This document shows, one piece after another, positions 26,076 through 34,787 of a stretch of 64,000 bases of DNA; the first letter of the stretch is position 1, and every line of letters begins with the position of its first letter. Where the stretch lies: positions 310,001-374,000 of the forward strand of contig NZ_NPFY01000016.1 in the NCBI RefSeq assembly GCF_002259415.1, read 5' to 3'. A program made the position numbers and the translations under genes. The notes below the pieces were generated by a model. That model did not search any database. It was not told the origin of the DNA and saw only the letters and a list, made by a program, of their open reading frames with translations. This DNA comes from Rhodococcus sp. 14-2470-1b (GTDB lineage: Bacteria; Actinomycetota; Actinomycetes; Mycobacteriales; Mycobacteriaceae).

Positions 26076-27893
26076 TCAGCGTAGGTGATGCACTTCCTGT
26101 AGGCCGTATACCGGGGTGTCGATGCCCTCGTACCTGGCCTTGATCTGCAGGGCCAGGTACAGCGAGTAGTGCCGTGACTGATGCAGGTTGCCGCCGTGGA
26201 ACCACAGGTTCTCCTGCTGCGTCGGCTTCCACATGTTGCGCTGCTCGCCCTCCCACGGACCCGGATCCTTGGTGGTGTCCGAGCCCAGGCCCCACACCTT
26301 GCCGACCTTGTCGGCCGTAGCCTGGTCGATGAGGTCGGCGACCCAGCCGTTCATCGAGCCGTAGCCGGTGGCGTAGACGATCACGTCGGCCGGCAGTTCC
26401 GACCCGTCCGCCAACACGACGCCGTTCTTGCCGATCCGTTCGACCTGTCCGGCAACAAGTTTGATCTTGCCGTCCGCGACGAGCTCCGATGCGCCGACGT
26501 CGATGTAGTAGCCCGATCCGCGGCGCAGGTACTTCATGAACAGGCCCGAGCCGTCGTCACCGAAATCGTGCTGGAACCCTGCCTTCTCCAACCGGTCGTA
26601 GAAGTCCTTGTCCTTCTCGGCGATCTGTTGGTACACCGGGATCTGGAACTCGTGCATGATCCGGTACGGCAGCGACGCGAACGTCAGATCGGCCTTGCCC
26701 GTTGTCATTCCGGATTCCACAGCCCGCTCGGAGTACAGATCGCCCAAGGCGATCTCGCACAGTGAATCCGATTTGACGATGTGCGTCGAACTGCGCTGCA
26801 GCATCGTCACGTCCACGCCGGTCTCGTACAGCGCTTTGCAGATGTCGTGCGCCGAGTTGTTGGAGCCGACGACGACGACCTTCTTGCCGACGTAGGCGTC
26901 GGGACCCGGGTGCTCGCTCGAATGGTGTTGTTCGCCTTCGAAATCCTCCATCCCCGGGAAGTTGGGTACGTTCTTCTTGCCGGACATGCCGGTGGCCATG
27001 ATCAGCTGCTTGGGATGCAGAGTCACCTCTTCGCCGTCGCGGTCGAGGACGACCGTCCATTCCTTCGCCGTCTCGTCGTACGTGGCGGTCTTGGCGGTGG
27101 TGCGGCTCCAGTACGGAACCTCCATGACCTTGGTGTACATCTCGAGCCAGTCGCCGATCTTGTCCTTCGGTGCGAACACCGGCCAGTTCGGCGGGAACGG
27201 CAGGTACGGGAGGTGGTCGTACCAGACCGGGTCGTGCAGACAGAGGCTCTTGTAGCGTCCGCGCCACTGGTCTCCCGGCCGGTTCGCCCGATCGACGACG
27301 ATGGCAGGGACGCCCAGCTGGCGGAACCGGGCGCCGAGAGCGATACCGCCCTGGCCGCCACCGACGATCAGCGCATACGGCTGCACGGTGTAGCCGAGCT
27401 CCTTCTCCTCGATCTCCTTCTTCTCCGCCCAGTTCTGGGTGTCGGCGTTGGAACCGTGGACTGCTCCCTTGATGCGGGTGTGCCCTTGACGCTCCTCGTG
27501 GCCCTTGAGCTCCTGCATCGTCGTGAGCAGGGTCCACCCTTCATCGCCTTTCAGACGGAGGTGCCCCTTGCCGCGGCTGGTGGCGGTCTCGAATTCGATC
27601 CACGCAGACGTCACCCCGTCGGCCTCGTCGGGCGTCTCGGTGGTGTGGAACCCGGACGGATCGGTGTCCTCGAGACGTTCGGCGAGCATCCCCTTGATTC
27701 CGTCGCGGCCCTCGACGGTCTTGAGGTTCCAGGTGAACGTCACCAGATCACGCCAGAAGCTTTCGACGGCGAACTTGGCCGCGACGCGATCCAGGTCACG
27801 GGCCTGCAGCGCGGCTTCGAAATCCGCGAGCCACGCGTCGACCCGCTGCTGCGGTGTCTGCGAGAGAACGGGCGGTTCGATGGTCTGGGTCAT
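26076..27893 (-). CDS. Flavin-containing monooxygenase with N-terminal NTF2-like domain
   Basis: A 605-residue protein starting at ATG 27893 after AAGGGAG. Residues about 10-130 look NTF2-like (DFEAALQARDLDRVAAKFA). The rest is a two-Rossmann flavoprotein: GGGQGG at 178-183 for FAD, VVVVGSNNSAHDICKAL near 355 for NADPH, and IVYATGYGSMNGWV near the C-terminus. This layout is common in actinobacterial FMO/Baeyer-Villiger-like enzymes. It should insert oxygen into a ketone, amine or sulfide using NADPH and O2. An alpha/beta hydrolase lies just upstream in the operon, which fits ester or lactone cleavage after Baeyer-Villiger oxidation (inference). Confidence 0.85.
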   Translation of the reverse strand: MTQTIEPPVLSQTPQQRVDAWLADFEAALQARDLDRVAAKFAVESFWRDLVTFTWNLKTVEGRDGIKGMLAERLEDTDPSGFHTTETPDEADGVTSAWIEFETATSRGKGHLRLKGDEGWTLLTTMQELKGHEERQGHTRIKGAVHGSNADTQNWAEKKEIEEKELGYTVQPYALIVGGGQGGIALGARFRQLGVPAIVVDRANRPGDQWRGRYKSLCLHDPVWYDHLPYLPFPPNWPVFAPKDKIGDWLEMYTKVMEVPYWSRTTAKTATYDETAKEWTVVLDRDGEEVTLHPKQLIMATGMSGKKNVPNFPGMEDFEGEQHHSSEHPGPDAYVGKKVVVVGSNNSAHDICKALYETGVDVTMLQRSSTHIVKSDSLCEIALGDLYSERAVESGMTTGKADLTFASLPYRIMHEFQIPVYQQIAEKDKDFYDRLEKAGFQHDFGDDGSGLFMKYLRRGSGYYIDVGASELVADGKIKLVAGQVERIGKNGVVLADGSELPADVIVYATGYGSMNGWVADLIDQATADKVGKVWGLGSDTTKDPGPWEGEQRNMWKPTQQENLWFHGGNLHQSRHYSLYLALQIKARYEGIDTPVYGLQEVHHLR

Positions 27894-27916
27894 GGAGACT
27901 CCCTTGTCGTTCGTTC

Positions 27917-27937
27917 GTGTGCTGTGACCCAGCACAC
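27917..27937. promoter_or_regulatory. Intercistronic hairpin
   Basis: GTGTGCTG (27917-27924) and CAGCACAC (27930-27937) form a perfect 8-bp stem with a 5-nt loop between the hydrolase stop and the monooxygenase start. It may reduce read-through or protect the mRNA; no T-run follows. Confidence 0.45.
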
Positions 27938-27943
27938 TCCCCG

Positions 27944-28837
27944 CTACGGCGAGCGGTCGAGAGTTGCAGTGGGTTGCACCTGATCGGCGTCACCGACGAA
28001 GCGCGTGATCTCAGAAGCCAATTCCTCCGGCCGGTCCTCGGACACCCACGTACGAGACCCCTCGATCACGGCGAGCGTCGAGTTCGGGAAGTCCAGTGCC
28101 AGGCGCTCCGCGTGCTCGAACGGAAAGAACTTGTCATCCGACGCCCACGCCACCAGGACGGGTTGCTCGACGTCGCCGAACCGTCGGGCAGCGTCGAGCG
28201 TGTACGTCGTGTCGACGGATCGGAGGAACGTCGCGATGTCGCGGCGGACACCGGCGTCGAGGATGGGCGTCGCGAAGTGATCGAGGAGCTCGTCATCCAG
28301 TCTCGCGTGGCTCAGCCAGCCGAAGCCGATCGGTGAGCGTCCGTACAGCCTTCGCACCCACGACACCCTGAGTGCGAAGGCGACGAGGTCGAGGGTCATC
28401 GGGACCCGCGCCAGCCGGCACAGGTAGGCGAAGAGCGGCGGCGGAAAGTTCTCGTAGGCGTCGCAGGGCGTGAGGACGACGCGACCGATGCGCTCCGGAC
28501 GTCGCGTGATCACCAGCTGTGTCAGCATTCCGCCGCCGTCGTTTCCGACGAGAGTCACATCGCGCAGATCGAGTCGCTCGATGACGTCGGCGACGACGTC
28601 GGCAATACCTGTGGCCGTCATGTCACCCCCGGAACCTACCGGGATCGTGTGACTGCCGAAGGGCCAGTCGGCGGTGATGCACCGGTGGTTCTCGGCGAGC
28701 AACGGAACGACCTTCCGCCAGATCGCGGCGTTGGCGAACAATCCGTGGACGAACACGATCGGGGATCCGCTCCCTTGCTCGTACACGTGGACTCCGTCGA
28801 CGATTCTCGAATCACCCAAAGCGGAAACGATGCTCAT
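27944..28837 (-). CDS. Alpha/beta hydrolase with Asp-type nucleophile elbow
   Basis: The 297-residue hydrolase has the oxyanion HG (31-32) and the nucleophile elbow LVGNDGGG, in which Asp100 sits where serine would be in esterases. An Asp nucleophile is typical of haloalkane and fluoroacetate dehalogenase-like enzymes; epoxide hydrolases use the same chemistry. The acid lies in WASDDKFFPFEHAE, and no His is evident at the usual final catalytic position. It is the first gene of a pair with the FMO and is divergent from the AraC gene (39 bp gap). Confidence 0.78.
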   Translation of the reverse strand: MSIVSALGDSRIVDGVHVYEQGSGSPIVFVHGLFANAAIWRKVVPLLAENHRCITADWPFGSHTIPVGSGGDMTATGIADVVADVIERLDLRDVTLVGNDGGGMLTQLVITRRPERIGRVVLTPCDAYENFPPPLFAYLCRLARVPMTLDLVAFALRVSWVRRLYGRSPIGFGWLSHARLDDELLDHFATPILDAGVRRDIATFLRSVDTTYTLDAARRFGDVEQPVLVAWASDDKFFPFEHAERLALDFPNSTLAVIEGSRTWVSEDRPEELASEITRFVGDADQVQPTATLDRSP

Positions 28838-28876
28838 GTTCCAGACCTCTTCCCTGTTGCCGGATGTGGTGCAAGC

Positions 28877-29665
28877 ATGTCCGGCATGCGAGACGCGGCG
28901 CTTCCAGAAATGTGCTGTACCGAGCCGACGCTGTGGCTGTGGGCCGGCAAAGCCGTGTACGTCGGGCCGTCTCTGAACATCGACTACCACTCCGGTTCGA
29001 TCCTGTGCTTCGCGGTCGGGGCGGACGCGCCGTTCACGCTGCGCGACGACCACGGCGAGCAGTGGAGTGTGCGTAGTGCAGCCGTCGCACCTCGGACGGT
29101 CCATCGTGTGGAAGCGCACGGTGAACGAATGGTGTTCGCCTACAGCGATCCTGGCGTATCCAGATCCGACCGTATCCTGGATGCGGCGAGTACCCGTACC
29201 GGCGGATTCGGCCTTCGACTTCCCTCCGAATCAGCACTGTTGGAACTCGCGGCCGCGGGCTCGCCCGACCCGCGGGCACTCGTCGAGACGCTGTGCGGCC
29301 CCGAGCCGCGGCAAGTCGACGAGCGCATCCGTGCGGCCGTACGCATCGTCCGCGAGAAACCGGGCGCCGTTGTCGCAGCAGCCGACCTCGCCGCTGCCGT
29401 CAACCTGTCGACGTCCCGATTTCTGCATCTGTTCTCCGCCGAAGCGGGTACGAGCTTCCGGCGGTACCGCCTGTGGGCTCGGATGCTGCACGTCGGCGAA
29501 GCCGTGGCGCGAGGAAGCGATCTCACGACCGCATCGGTCGAAGCCGGATTCTCGTCACCCTCCCACTTCAGCGATTCCTTCCACTCGATGTTCGGCCTGT
29601 CGGCCGCAGCGCTTCTGGCCATGGGAACGCGCATCGAGATCCTGGACAGCGAACCCGCACCCTGA
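28877..29665 (+). CDS. AraC-family transcriptional regulator
   Basis: A 262-residue protein with a divergent N-terminal sensor half and a C-terminal AraC HTH pair (about residues 155-250): AADLAAAVNLSTSRFLHLFSAEAG, then TASVEAGFSSPSHFSDSFHSMFG. It probably regulates the divergent hydrolase-FMO pair. Start ATG 28877 is preferred; ATG 28886 is three codons in, and neither has a clear ribosome-binding site. Confidence 0.83.
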   Translation: MSGMRDAALPEMCCTEPTLWLWAGKAVYVGPSLNIDYHSGSILCFAVGADAPFTLRDDHGEQWSVRSAAVAPRTVHRVEAHGERMVFAYSDPGVSRSDRILDAASTRTGGFGLRLPSESALLELAAAGSPDPRALVETLCGPEPRQVDERIRAAVRIVREKPGAVVAAADLAAAVNLSTSRFLHLFSAEAGTSFRRYRLWARMLHVGEAVARGSDLTTASVEAGFSSPSHFSDSFHSMFGLSAAALLAMGTRIEILDSEPAP

Positions 29666-29759
29666 CACTCGAATCGTGCTGATCGAAAGGGTTTCCCGCA
29701 GGCCCGAGTCCTCCTAGTCTTGCGAGGCAACGACGTCGGACAGAAAGTGACTCACTGCT

Positions 29760-30590
29760 GTGCCAGTATCGAGAACCGTTCCTGTGGGAGTGCGTCTGCG
29801 CGACGTACCGTCCGGCGGGGTAGCAGAACTCGCGCGGGCTGCATCCGCTCTCGACGCGTCGGGCACCGGGTTCGTGGTCCTCGGCACGCAGGTGGGCGGA
29901 CTCGATCCCAGCACGGTCGCAAGCTTTCTCGCACGACGCACGTCCGGACTGGGGCTGGTCGTCGAGGCCGCACCGCAACGCGACCACCCGTACAACATCG
30001 CCCGCCGTGTCGCGTCACTCGATCATCTGACCCGGGGGCGTGCGGGCTGGTGGGTGTTGTCCGACGACGATTCCACCGAACTCGGACTGGGGGTGCGTAG
30101 TTCGTGGGTCGATGCACCACGGTCGACGCGGAATCCGGACGCCGTGACGGCGGTACGAGCACTGTGGCGGACGTGGCCGGCGGCCGCGGTCGTCGGTGAT
30201 GTCGAGTCGAACATCTTCACTCGTGCCGAGGACATTCGGTACGCCGACCACCGGGGGGTCTTCGCCACGGCCGGTCCGCTCACCGTGCCGACCACCCCGC
30301 AGGGGGAGCCGGTGATCTTCGGACCGGGCACGTCGGACATCGCCGTCGAGGGAGACACCGCCTTCGCCTCGGTGTCCGTGGACGCGATCGGCGGTGCACT
30401 CGACGCCGGCGCATCGGGCGTCGTCGTCGACGTGCACGACCTCGATGCTTGGTTGCACGACGTCCTCCCCGGTCTGATCCAGGACGGCGTCGTACGTCCC
30501 CGGCCATCGACGACGACGCTGCGTGGCTATCTGAGCATCGGACTACCCGCGGAACCGGACCTGTCCGCGAACAGGCCCGTCTACACCTGA
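29760..30590 (+). CDS. Short luciferase-like (LLM) monooxygenase family protein
   Basis: This 276-residue protein has partial hallmarks of the F420/FMN luciferase-like fold: PYNIARRVASLDHLTRGRAGWW matches the conserved segment before strand 4, and SNRPVYT-like C-terminal text is absent. It is 60-150 residues shorter than full-length members and lacks much of the C-terminal barrel. Start is GTG 29760. It lies 19 bp before a full-length LLM monooxygenase and may be a partner or a decayed copy. A catalytic role is uncertain. Confidence 0.65.
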   Translation: MPVSRTVPVGVRLRDVPSGGVAELARAASALDASGTGFVVLGTQVGGLDPSTVASFLARRTSGLGLVVEAAPQRDHPYNIARRVASLDHLTRGRAGWWVLSDDDSTELGLGVRSSWVDAPRSTRNPDAVTAVRALWRTWPAAAVVGDVESNIFTRAEDIRYADHRGVFATAGPLTVPTTPQGEPVIFGPGTSDIAVEGDTAFASVSVDAIGGALDAGASGVVVDVHDLDAWLHDVLPGLIQDGVVRPRPSTTTLRGYLSIGLPAEPDLSANRPVYT

Positions 30591-30609
30591 CGACAGGGAG
30601 CAATGACAC

Positions 30610-31887
30610 ATGTCAGCGGAACACGTCGTTCTCAACGTGAACGTCCTCGATATCGGCATTCACCTCGCCGCGTGGCAGAATTCCGGGTTGGCGCCCACGG
30701 CGTTCGTCGACCCGGACTACTTCGCGGACATGGCGCGTCTGGCAGAGCACGGAACGCTCGACGCCTTGTTCCTCGCCGACGGCCCTGCATTACGAGAAGA
30801 CCCACGGCTCAAGCCGTCCCGTGCGCTGGAACCGTCCGCAATTCTGGCTCTGGTCGCCGCGGAAACCGAGTACCTGGGCGTCATCGGAACCCTGTCGACC
30901 ACGTTCAACGATCCCGTCGAACTAGCACACAGGTTGTTGTCGCTCGACCACCTCAGCAACGGACGAGCCGCGTGGAACGTCGTGACCACGTATTCACCAC
31001 AGGCCGGCCACAACTTCGGCCTGAACGACTATCCCGAAAGGAGTGTGCGGTACCGCCGCGCCGCCGAGTTCGTCGACGTCGTACTCCAGTTGTGGAGTGC
31101 GGCAGGCACTGCTGTGCCCGTCGCGCATCACGGCGAGTTCTTCGACGTCGAGGGTCTTCTGCCGCTCGGGGCGTCGCCGCAGCGGCATCCGTTGATCGTG
31201 CAGGCAGGTGGATCACCACAAGGCCGCGCACTGGCCGCACGTTCGGCGAACGCGGTGTTCAGTGCCGAGTTGACGCTCGATGCAGGACGCCACCACTATC
31301 GTCAGGTCAAGGACGACGCGCGGGGGCAGGGGCGCAGACCGGACGACGTTGCCATTCTTCCCGGCCTGATCACGGTGTTGGGCAAGACCCGAGAGGAAGC
31401 GGTTCGCCGCTTCGAGCATCTCGAAAGCTATCTGCCCGAGTACTATTCGCTCGATCGCTTGTCCACCGTGTTGGGCTACGACCTGCGCGGTCACGACCTG
31501 GATGCTGCGGTGCCCGACGAAGCGTTGGCCGACGTCGACCCGGACAACTTCACCGCCTCGTTGGGGTTTCGCGAGTCCATCGTGCGTTCGATCCAGGAGA
31601 GCGGTGCCACCGTCCGCGACGCAGTTCGCGAGTTCAGCGGTGGAGGTCACCGCATCGCCGTCGGTTCCGCCGAGGACGTGGCCGACACCATCGAGACCTG
31701 GTTTCGCGCAGGCGCCGCAGACGGTTTCAACCTGATGCCCGACGTGTTTCCCTCCGGTCTGGAGGATTTCGTCGAACATGTCGTGCCGATTCTGCGCGAT
31801 CGGGGCCTGTTCCGGCGGGAGTACGCCGAAACGACACTACGAGAGCGGTTCTCGTCGGTGAACAGCCTCGATCGCGCAGTCGGCTAG
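30610..31887 (+). CDS. LLM flavin monooxygenase, NtaA/SnaA/DszA family
   Basis: A 425-residue group C FMN-dependent monooxygenase, preceded by AGGGAG at 30595-30600. Family marks include HLAAWQNSGLAP, the LSTTFNDPVELAHRLLSLDH segment, GRAAWNVVTTYSPQAGHNFG and PLIVQAGGSPQGRALAARSA. Relatives cleave C-S or C-N bonds in sulfones, nitrilotriacetate, EDTA and pristinamycin precursors, using FMNH2 supplied by a separate reductase. No reductase is adjacent. Its stop overlaps the convergent SfnB-like gene, and the dipeptide-type transporter is next, suggesting use of an imported organosulfur or similar compound. Confidence 0.87.
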   Translation: MSAEHVVLNVNVLDIGIHLAAWQNSGLAPTAFVDPDYFADMARLAEHGTLDALFLADGPALREDPRLKPSRALEPSAILALVAAETEYLGVIGTLSTTFNDPVELAHRLLSLDHLSNGRAAWNVVTTYSPQAGHNFGLNDYPERSVRYRRAAEFVDVVLQLWSAAGTAVPVAHHGEFFDVEGLLPLGASPQRHPLIVQAGGSPQGRALAARSANAVFSAELTLDAGRHHYRQVKDDARGQGRRPDDVAILPGLITVLGKTREEAVRRFEHLESYLPEYYSLDRLSTVLGYDLRGHDLDAAVPDEALADVDPDNFTASLGFRESIVRSIQESGATVRDAVREFSGGGHRIAVGSAEDVADTIETWFRAGAADGFNLMPDVFPSGLEDFVEHVVPILRDRGLFRREYAETTLRERFSSVNSLDRAVG

Positions 31888-33095
31888 AAGAAGCCGGCTT
31901 CGGGGAGTTCCGCGTCGTTGACGACGATGTCGCCCAGGACCCGAGCTTTGTACGACGTCGGGTTGTGCGAGAACAGTGTGCGCAGATTTCTCCAGTGCAC
32001 GTCGAGCGCGCGACCCTGCCGTGTGGCCGATGCGCCGCCGACCTCGAACAGTCGACCCGCAGCCGACAGTGCAAGCTCTTCGACGGCTACTTTCGTCTTG
32101 GCGGCAGCGATGGATGCTCGCTCCTCCAGCGTTCGGTCGACGCCGGTGGTCCGAGCAGCGTCGGCCGCGAGATCCTGTGCCGACGCGGCGGCGGCGACCG
32201 CCGATTCGACGACGAACGCAACCGAACTCAACCTGCCGACGACCTCCAGCAACTGTGGATCGTGCCGGGGCGACTCGGCGGCCGCGTAGGTGAACGTGCG
32301 CTTCCTGCTCCGCAGCAGTTCGGCGGCGTCGTCGGTCACCGACCGGAGAATACCCGCGGCAATGGCGTGCAGGAACAGTTGGACGAGCGCCTGGCGAGGT
32401 CTGCGCTCGATGGGTTCGTTCCGGAACGGCAACGTGTCACCTTCGGCCACGGCCACGGCCGAGAACACAGTGGTACCGCTGCCGGTGTGACGCTGACCGA
32501 TGCCGTCCCAGTCGTCACGGTGTTCCACACCGGGGCCGTACGACTCGACGATCGCCGAGAGCACGTCACCGTCCGGCGTGTTCGCCGAGACCCTGATGAA
32601 GTCCGAGTAGATCGAGCCGGTGCTGTAGAACTTCACACCGTCGACCACGTAGCCGTCGTCGGCGGGTGTGAGAGTGGTGTCGAAGGTCCCTCCGCCGACG
32701 TTGTGTGAGCTCAGCTCGGAGTTGGCTCCGCCGAACAGCTTTCCGTCGACCACGTGCGGTAGCCATTTCAGTTTCGTCTCGGACGACGGAACGCGCAGAA
32801 TGTCTTCCACGAAGGCGAAATGGACACGCAGGATGTGCGGCACGTCCGGGTCGGCTTCGGCCAGGTCGATCACGAGATCGAACAGCTGGGTAAGGGTGTA
32901 CCCCGCTCCGCCGAGCTGGGTCGGTACCCGCACCGCACCGAGCCGATGCTCCTTGACCAGTTCGATCGCAGTGGTCGGAGGTTCGTGTCCGCCGTCGGAT
33001 CGGCGTCGCCGGGCGTCCTCGGCGATGGCGGACACCAGCTGCCGCAATTCGTCCGAGCCGTGTGCCGGTGGGGTGCGCCGGAGTGTGGAAGTCAT
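31884..33095 (-). CDS. Acyl-CoA dehydrogenase-like flavoprotein (SfnB/DszC type)
   Basis: The 403-residue protein has the acyl-CoA dehydrogenase fold (AVRVPTQLGGAGYTLTQLF, GVKFYSTGSIYSDFIRVSA, DVHWRNLRTLFSHNP). The final segment and the HWRN-type C-terminus are typical of the DszC/SfnB monooxygenase branch, which uses reduced flavin and oxygen rather than dehydrogenating CoA esters. It starts 40 bp after the substrate-binding lipoprotein gene, so it is the last gene of the transporter operon. A palindrome GAAGCCGGCTTC at 31890-31901 lies at its 3' end. A role in sulfur acquisition is inferred. Confidence 0.8.
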   Translation of the reverse strand: MTSTLRRTPPAHGSDELRQLVSAIAEDARRRRSDGGHEPPTTAIELVKEHRLGAVRVPTQLGGAGYTLTQLFDLVIDLAEADPDVPHILRVHFAFVEDILRVPSSETKLKWLPHVVDGKLFGGANSELSSHNVGGGTFDTTLTPADDGYVVDGVKFYSTGSIYSDFIRVSANTPDGDVLSAIVESYGPGVEHRDDWDGIGQRHTGSGTTVFSAVAVAEGDTLPFRNEPIERRPRQALVQLFLHAIAAGILRSVTDDAAELLRSRKRTFTYAAAESPRHDPQLLEVVGRLSSVAFVVESAVAAAASAQDLAADAARTTGVDRTLEERASIAAAKTKVAVEELALSAAGRLFEVGGASATRQGRALDVHWRNLRTLFSHNPTSYKARVLGDIVVNDAELPEAGFF

Positions 33096-33135
33096 GGTCG
33101 AGGTCCTCTCTGTCGTGATGTGGCGTGGCTGGTGG

Positions 33136-34764
33136 TCACTGTTCGATCCAGGTGTCGTAGAAGAACGGCGGTGAGTTGGCCGCATTGCGGAATCCCCGAA
33201 CTTCGGGTGCCACGCCGAAGATCTGAGTGTCGGCCAGTAGCGGAATCGTGTACGCGTTGTCGATGATCCGGTTCTGGGCCTCGCGCAGAATCGTTTCTCG
33301 CACCAGTGGATCGGTCGCGGTGATGTGGTCTCGAAGCAAAGCGTCGAGCACGGGGTCCTTGCCCTGGAGTTGAAAGAGGTCGCCTCGATCACTGTCGTAG
33401 TTGACCGACAAGCGCACGGGGTCGGGTGCGGGCCAGCCGTTGCGTCGCAGGCTCAACTCGGGGGCAGTCGTCGCCTTCGGGTAGTTGGCGAAGTCGGTCT
33501 GTTTGATCGTCAGCGAGATTCCGATTCTGCGGAGCTGCCGCTGGACGAACTCGTACAGCGGTTTCGACGTGTGGTCGTAGACATCGACGTAGACGCTCAG
33601 ATCGAGCGGCCGACCGTCGCGGGTACGGATTCCGTCGGCGTTCCGGTCGGTGAATCCTGCGTCGTCGAGGAGCCGGTTGGACTCGTCCGGATCGAAGCGC
33701 ACTTCGTCGGATCGATCGGTCCACCCCTGCACACCTTCGGTGGTCACGTTGGTGGCCACTTTCCAGTTGTCGGTGTAGAGCGTGTCGATGATCTCGTGAC
33801 GATCGATCCCGTACATCAACGCTTTGCGCACCCGGATGTCGTCGACGAACTCTGCGGTCTGACGCACGTCGAGGACGTTGGCCAGACCCGGGTTTCGAAG
33901 TCCGAGAACGGTGAAGCCGCGATCGGACAACACCTTCTCGTCCGGTGGCTGCGTGTACCGCAAGGCGTGAGCCTGACCGGACAGCAGGGCTCCGACGCGG
34001 ACGCTGTCCTCGCGCACCGGGACGATCGTCAGCGAATCCAGGTACGCCTCACCCTGATGGTCGGCAGTCGGGGGTGCCCAGTCGTATCCGCGGCGCTTCA
34101 CGAGCCTGATCTCCTTGGCTGGAATCTCCGATTCCGCGACGAAGGGGCCGCTGCCGATCAAGTTCCTCACCACGGACTGCTGCTCGTTGGTCGCGTCGAT
34201 CGTCGCGTCGGCGACCAGCCCTGCGGTGTTCATCGACAACGTCGGAACGAACGGTGCATCGGGTCTCGCCAACGTGACGACGACCGTGCGCGCAGCGTTG
34301 TCGGCGTCGGTGGACAGTACTTCCGGGAAGATCGAGTTCCGCGGAATACCCTTGTCTGCATCGCCATTGGCGAACCACAGGAGGTTTCGGGCTACGGACG
34401 CGGCGTCCAGTGCCTGACCGTTGCTGTAGCTGACGCCGTCGCGGATCACGAAGGTGTAGACGGTCCGGGTCGGATCGACACTCCACGATTCGGCGATCCA
34501 GGGAACGAACTCGAACGTCTTCGGGTCCTGGTACACCAGGCGGTCGAGCATCTGGTCCTTCACCGCGGAGTTCTGCCAGTAACTGACCTGAACCTGCATC
34601 GACGCGGTGACCTCTGCGTCCAGGTAGACGAAGTCGCCGCCGCGCGTTCCGGTGCCCGCGGTGGGTCCGGCCGAGGCGTCGGAGCAGGCGGTGGCGGCGA
34701 AGAGCGATGCTGCGCCGAGGCCGAACGTGCGCAGCACAGTTCTTCTGGAGATCGGGCTGGACAT
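33136..34764 (-). CDS. Dipeptide/nickel-type ABC substrate-binding lipoprotein (Tat)
   Basis: A 542-residue family 5 extracellular solute-binding protein. ATG 34764 follows AAAGGA. The N-terminus MSSPISRRTVLRTFGLG is a twin-arginine signal, leading to a lipobox ATAC, so it is a Tat-exported lipoprotein. The body has the DppA/OppA pattern: VPWIAESWSVDPTRTVYTFVIRDGVSYSNG, FADDIRV-like VDDIRVRKALMYGIDR, and EAQNRIIDNAYTIPLL. The ligand could be a peptide or another organic molecule; context with two oxygenases suggests a xenobiotic-like or organosulfur compound. Confidence 0.88.
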   Translation of the reverse strand: MSSPISRRTVLRTFGLGAASLFAATACSDASAGPTAGTGTRGGDFVYLDAEVTASMQVQVSYWQNSAVKDQMLDRLVYQDPKTFEFVPWIAESWSVDPTRTVYTFVIRDGVSYSNGQALDAASVARNLLWFANGDADKGIPRNSIFPEVLSTDADNAARTVVVTLARPDAPFVPTLSMNTAGLVADATIDATNEQQSVVRNLIGSGPFVAESEIPAKEIRLVKRRGYDWAPPTADHQGEAYLDSLTIVPVREDSVRVGALLSGQAHALRYTQPPDEKVLSDRGFTVLGLRNPGLANVLDVRQTAEFVDDIRVRKALMYGIDRHEIIDTLYTDNWKVATNVTTEGVQGWTDRSDEVRFDPDESNRLLDDAGFTDRNADGIRTRDGRPLDLSVYVDVYDHTSKPLYEFVQRQLRRIGISLTIKQTDFANYPKATTAPELSLRRNGWPAPDPVRLSVNYDSDRGDLFQLQGKDPVLDALLRDHITATDPLVRETILREAQNRIIDNAYTIPLLADTQIFGVAPEVRGFRNAANSPPFFYDTWIEQ

Positions 34765-34787
34765 GACATCCTTTTCGGGAGAAACGT

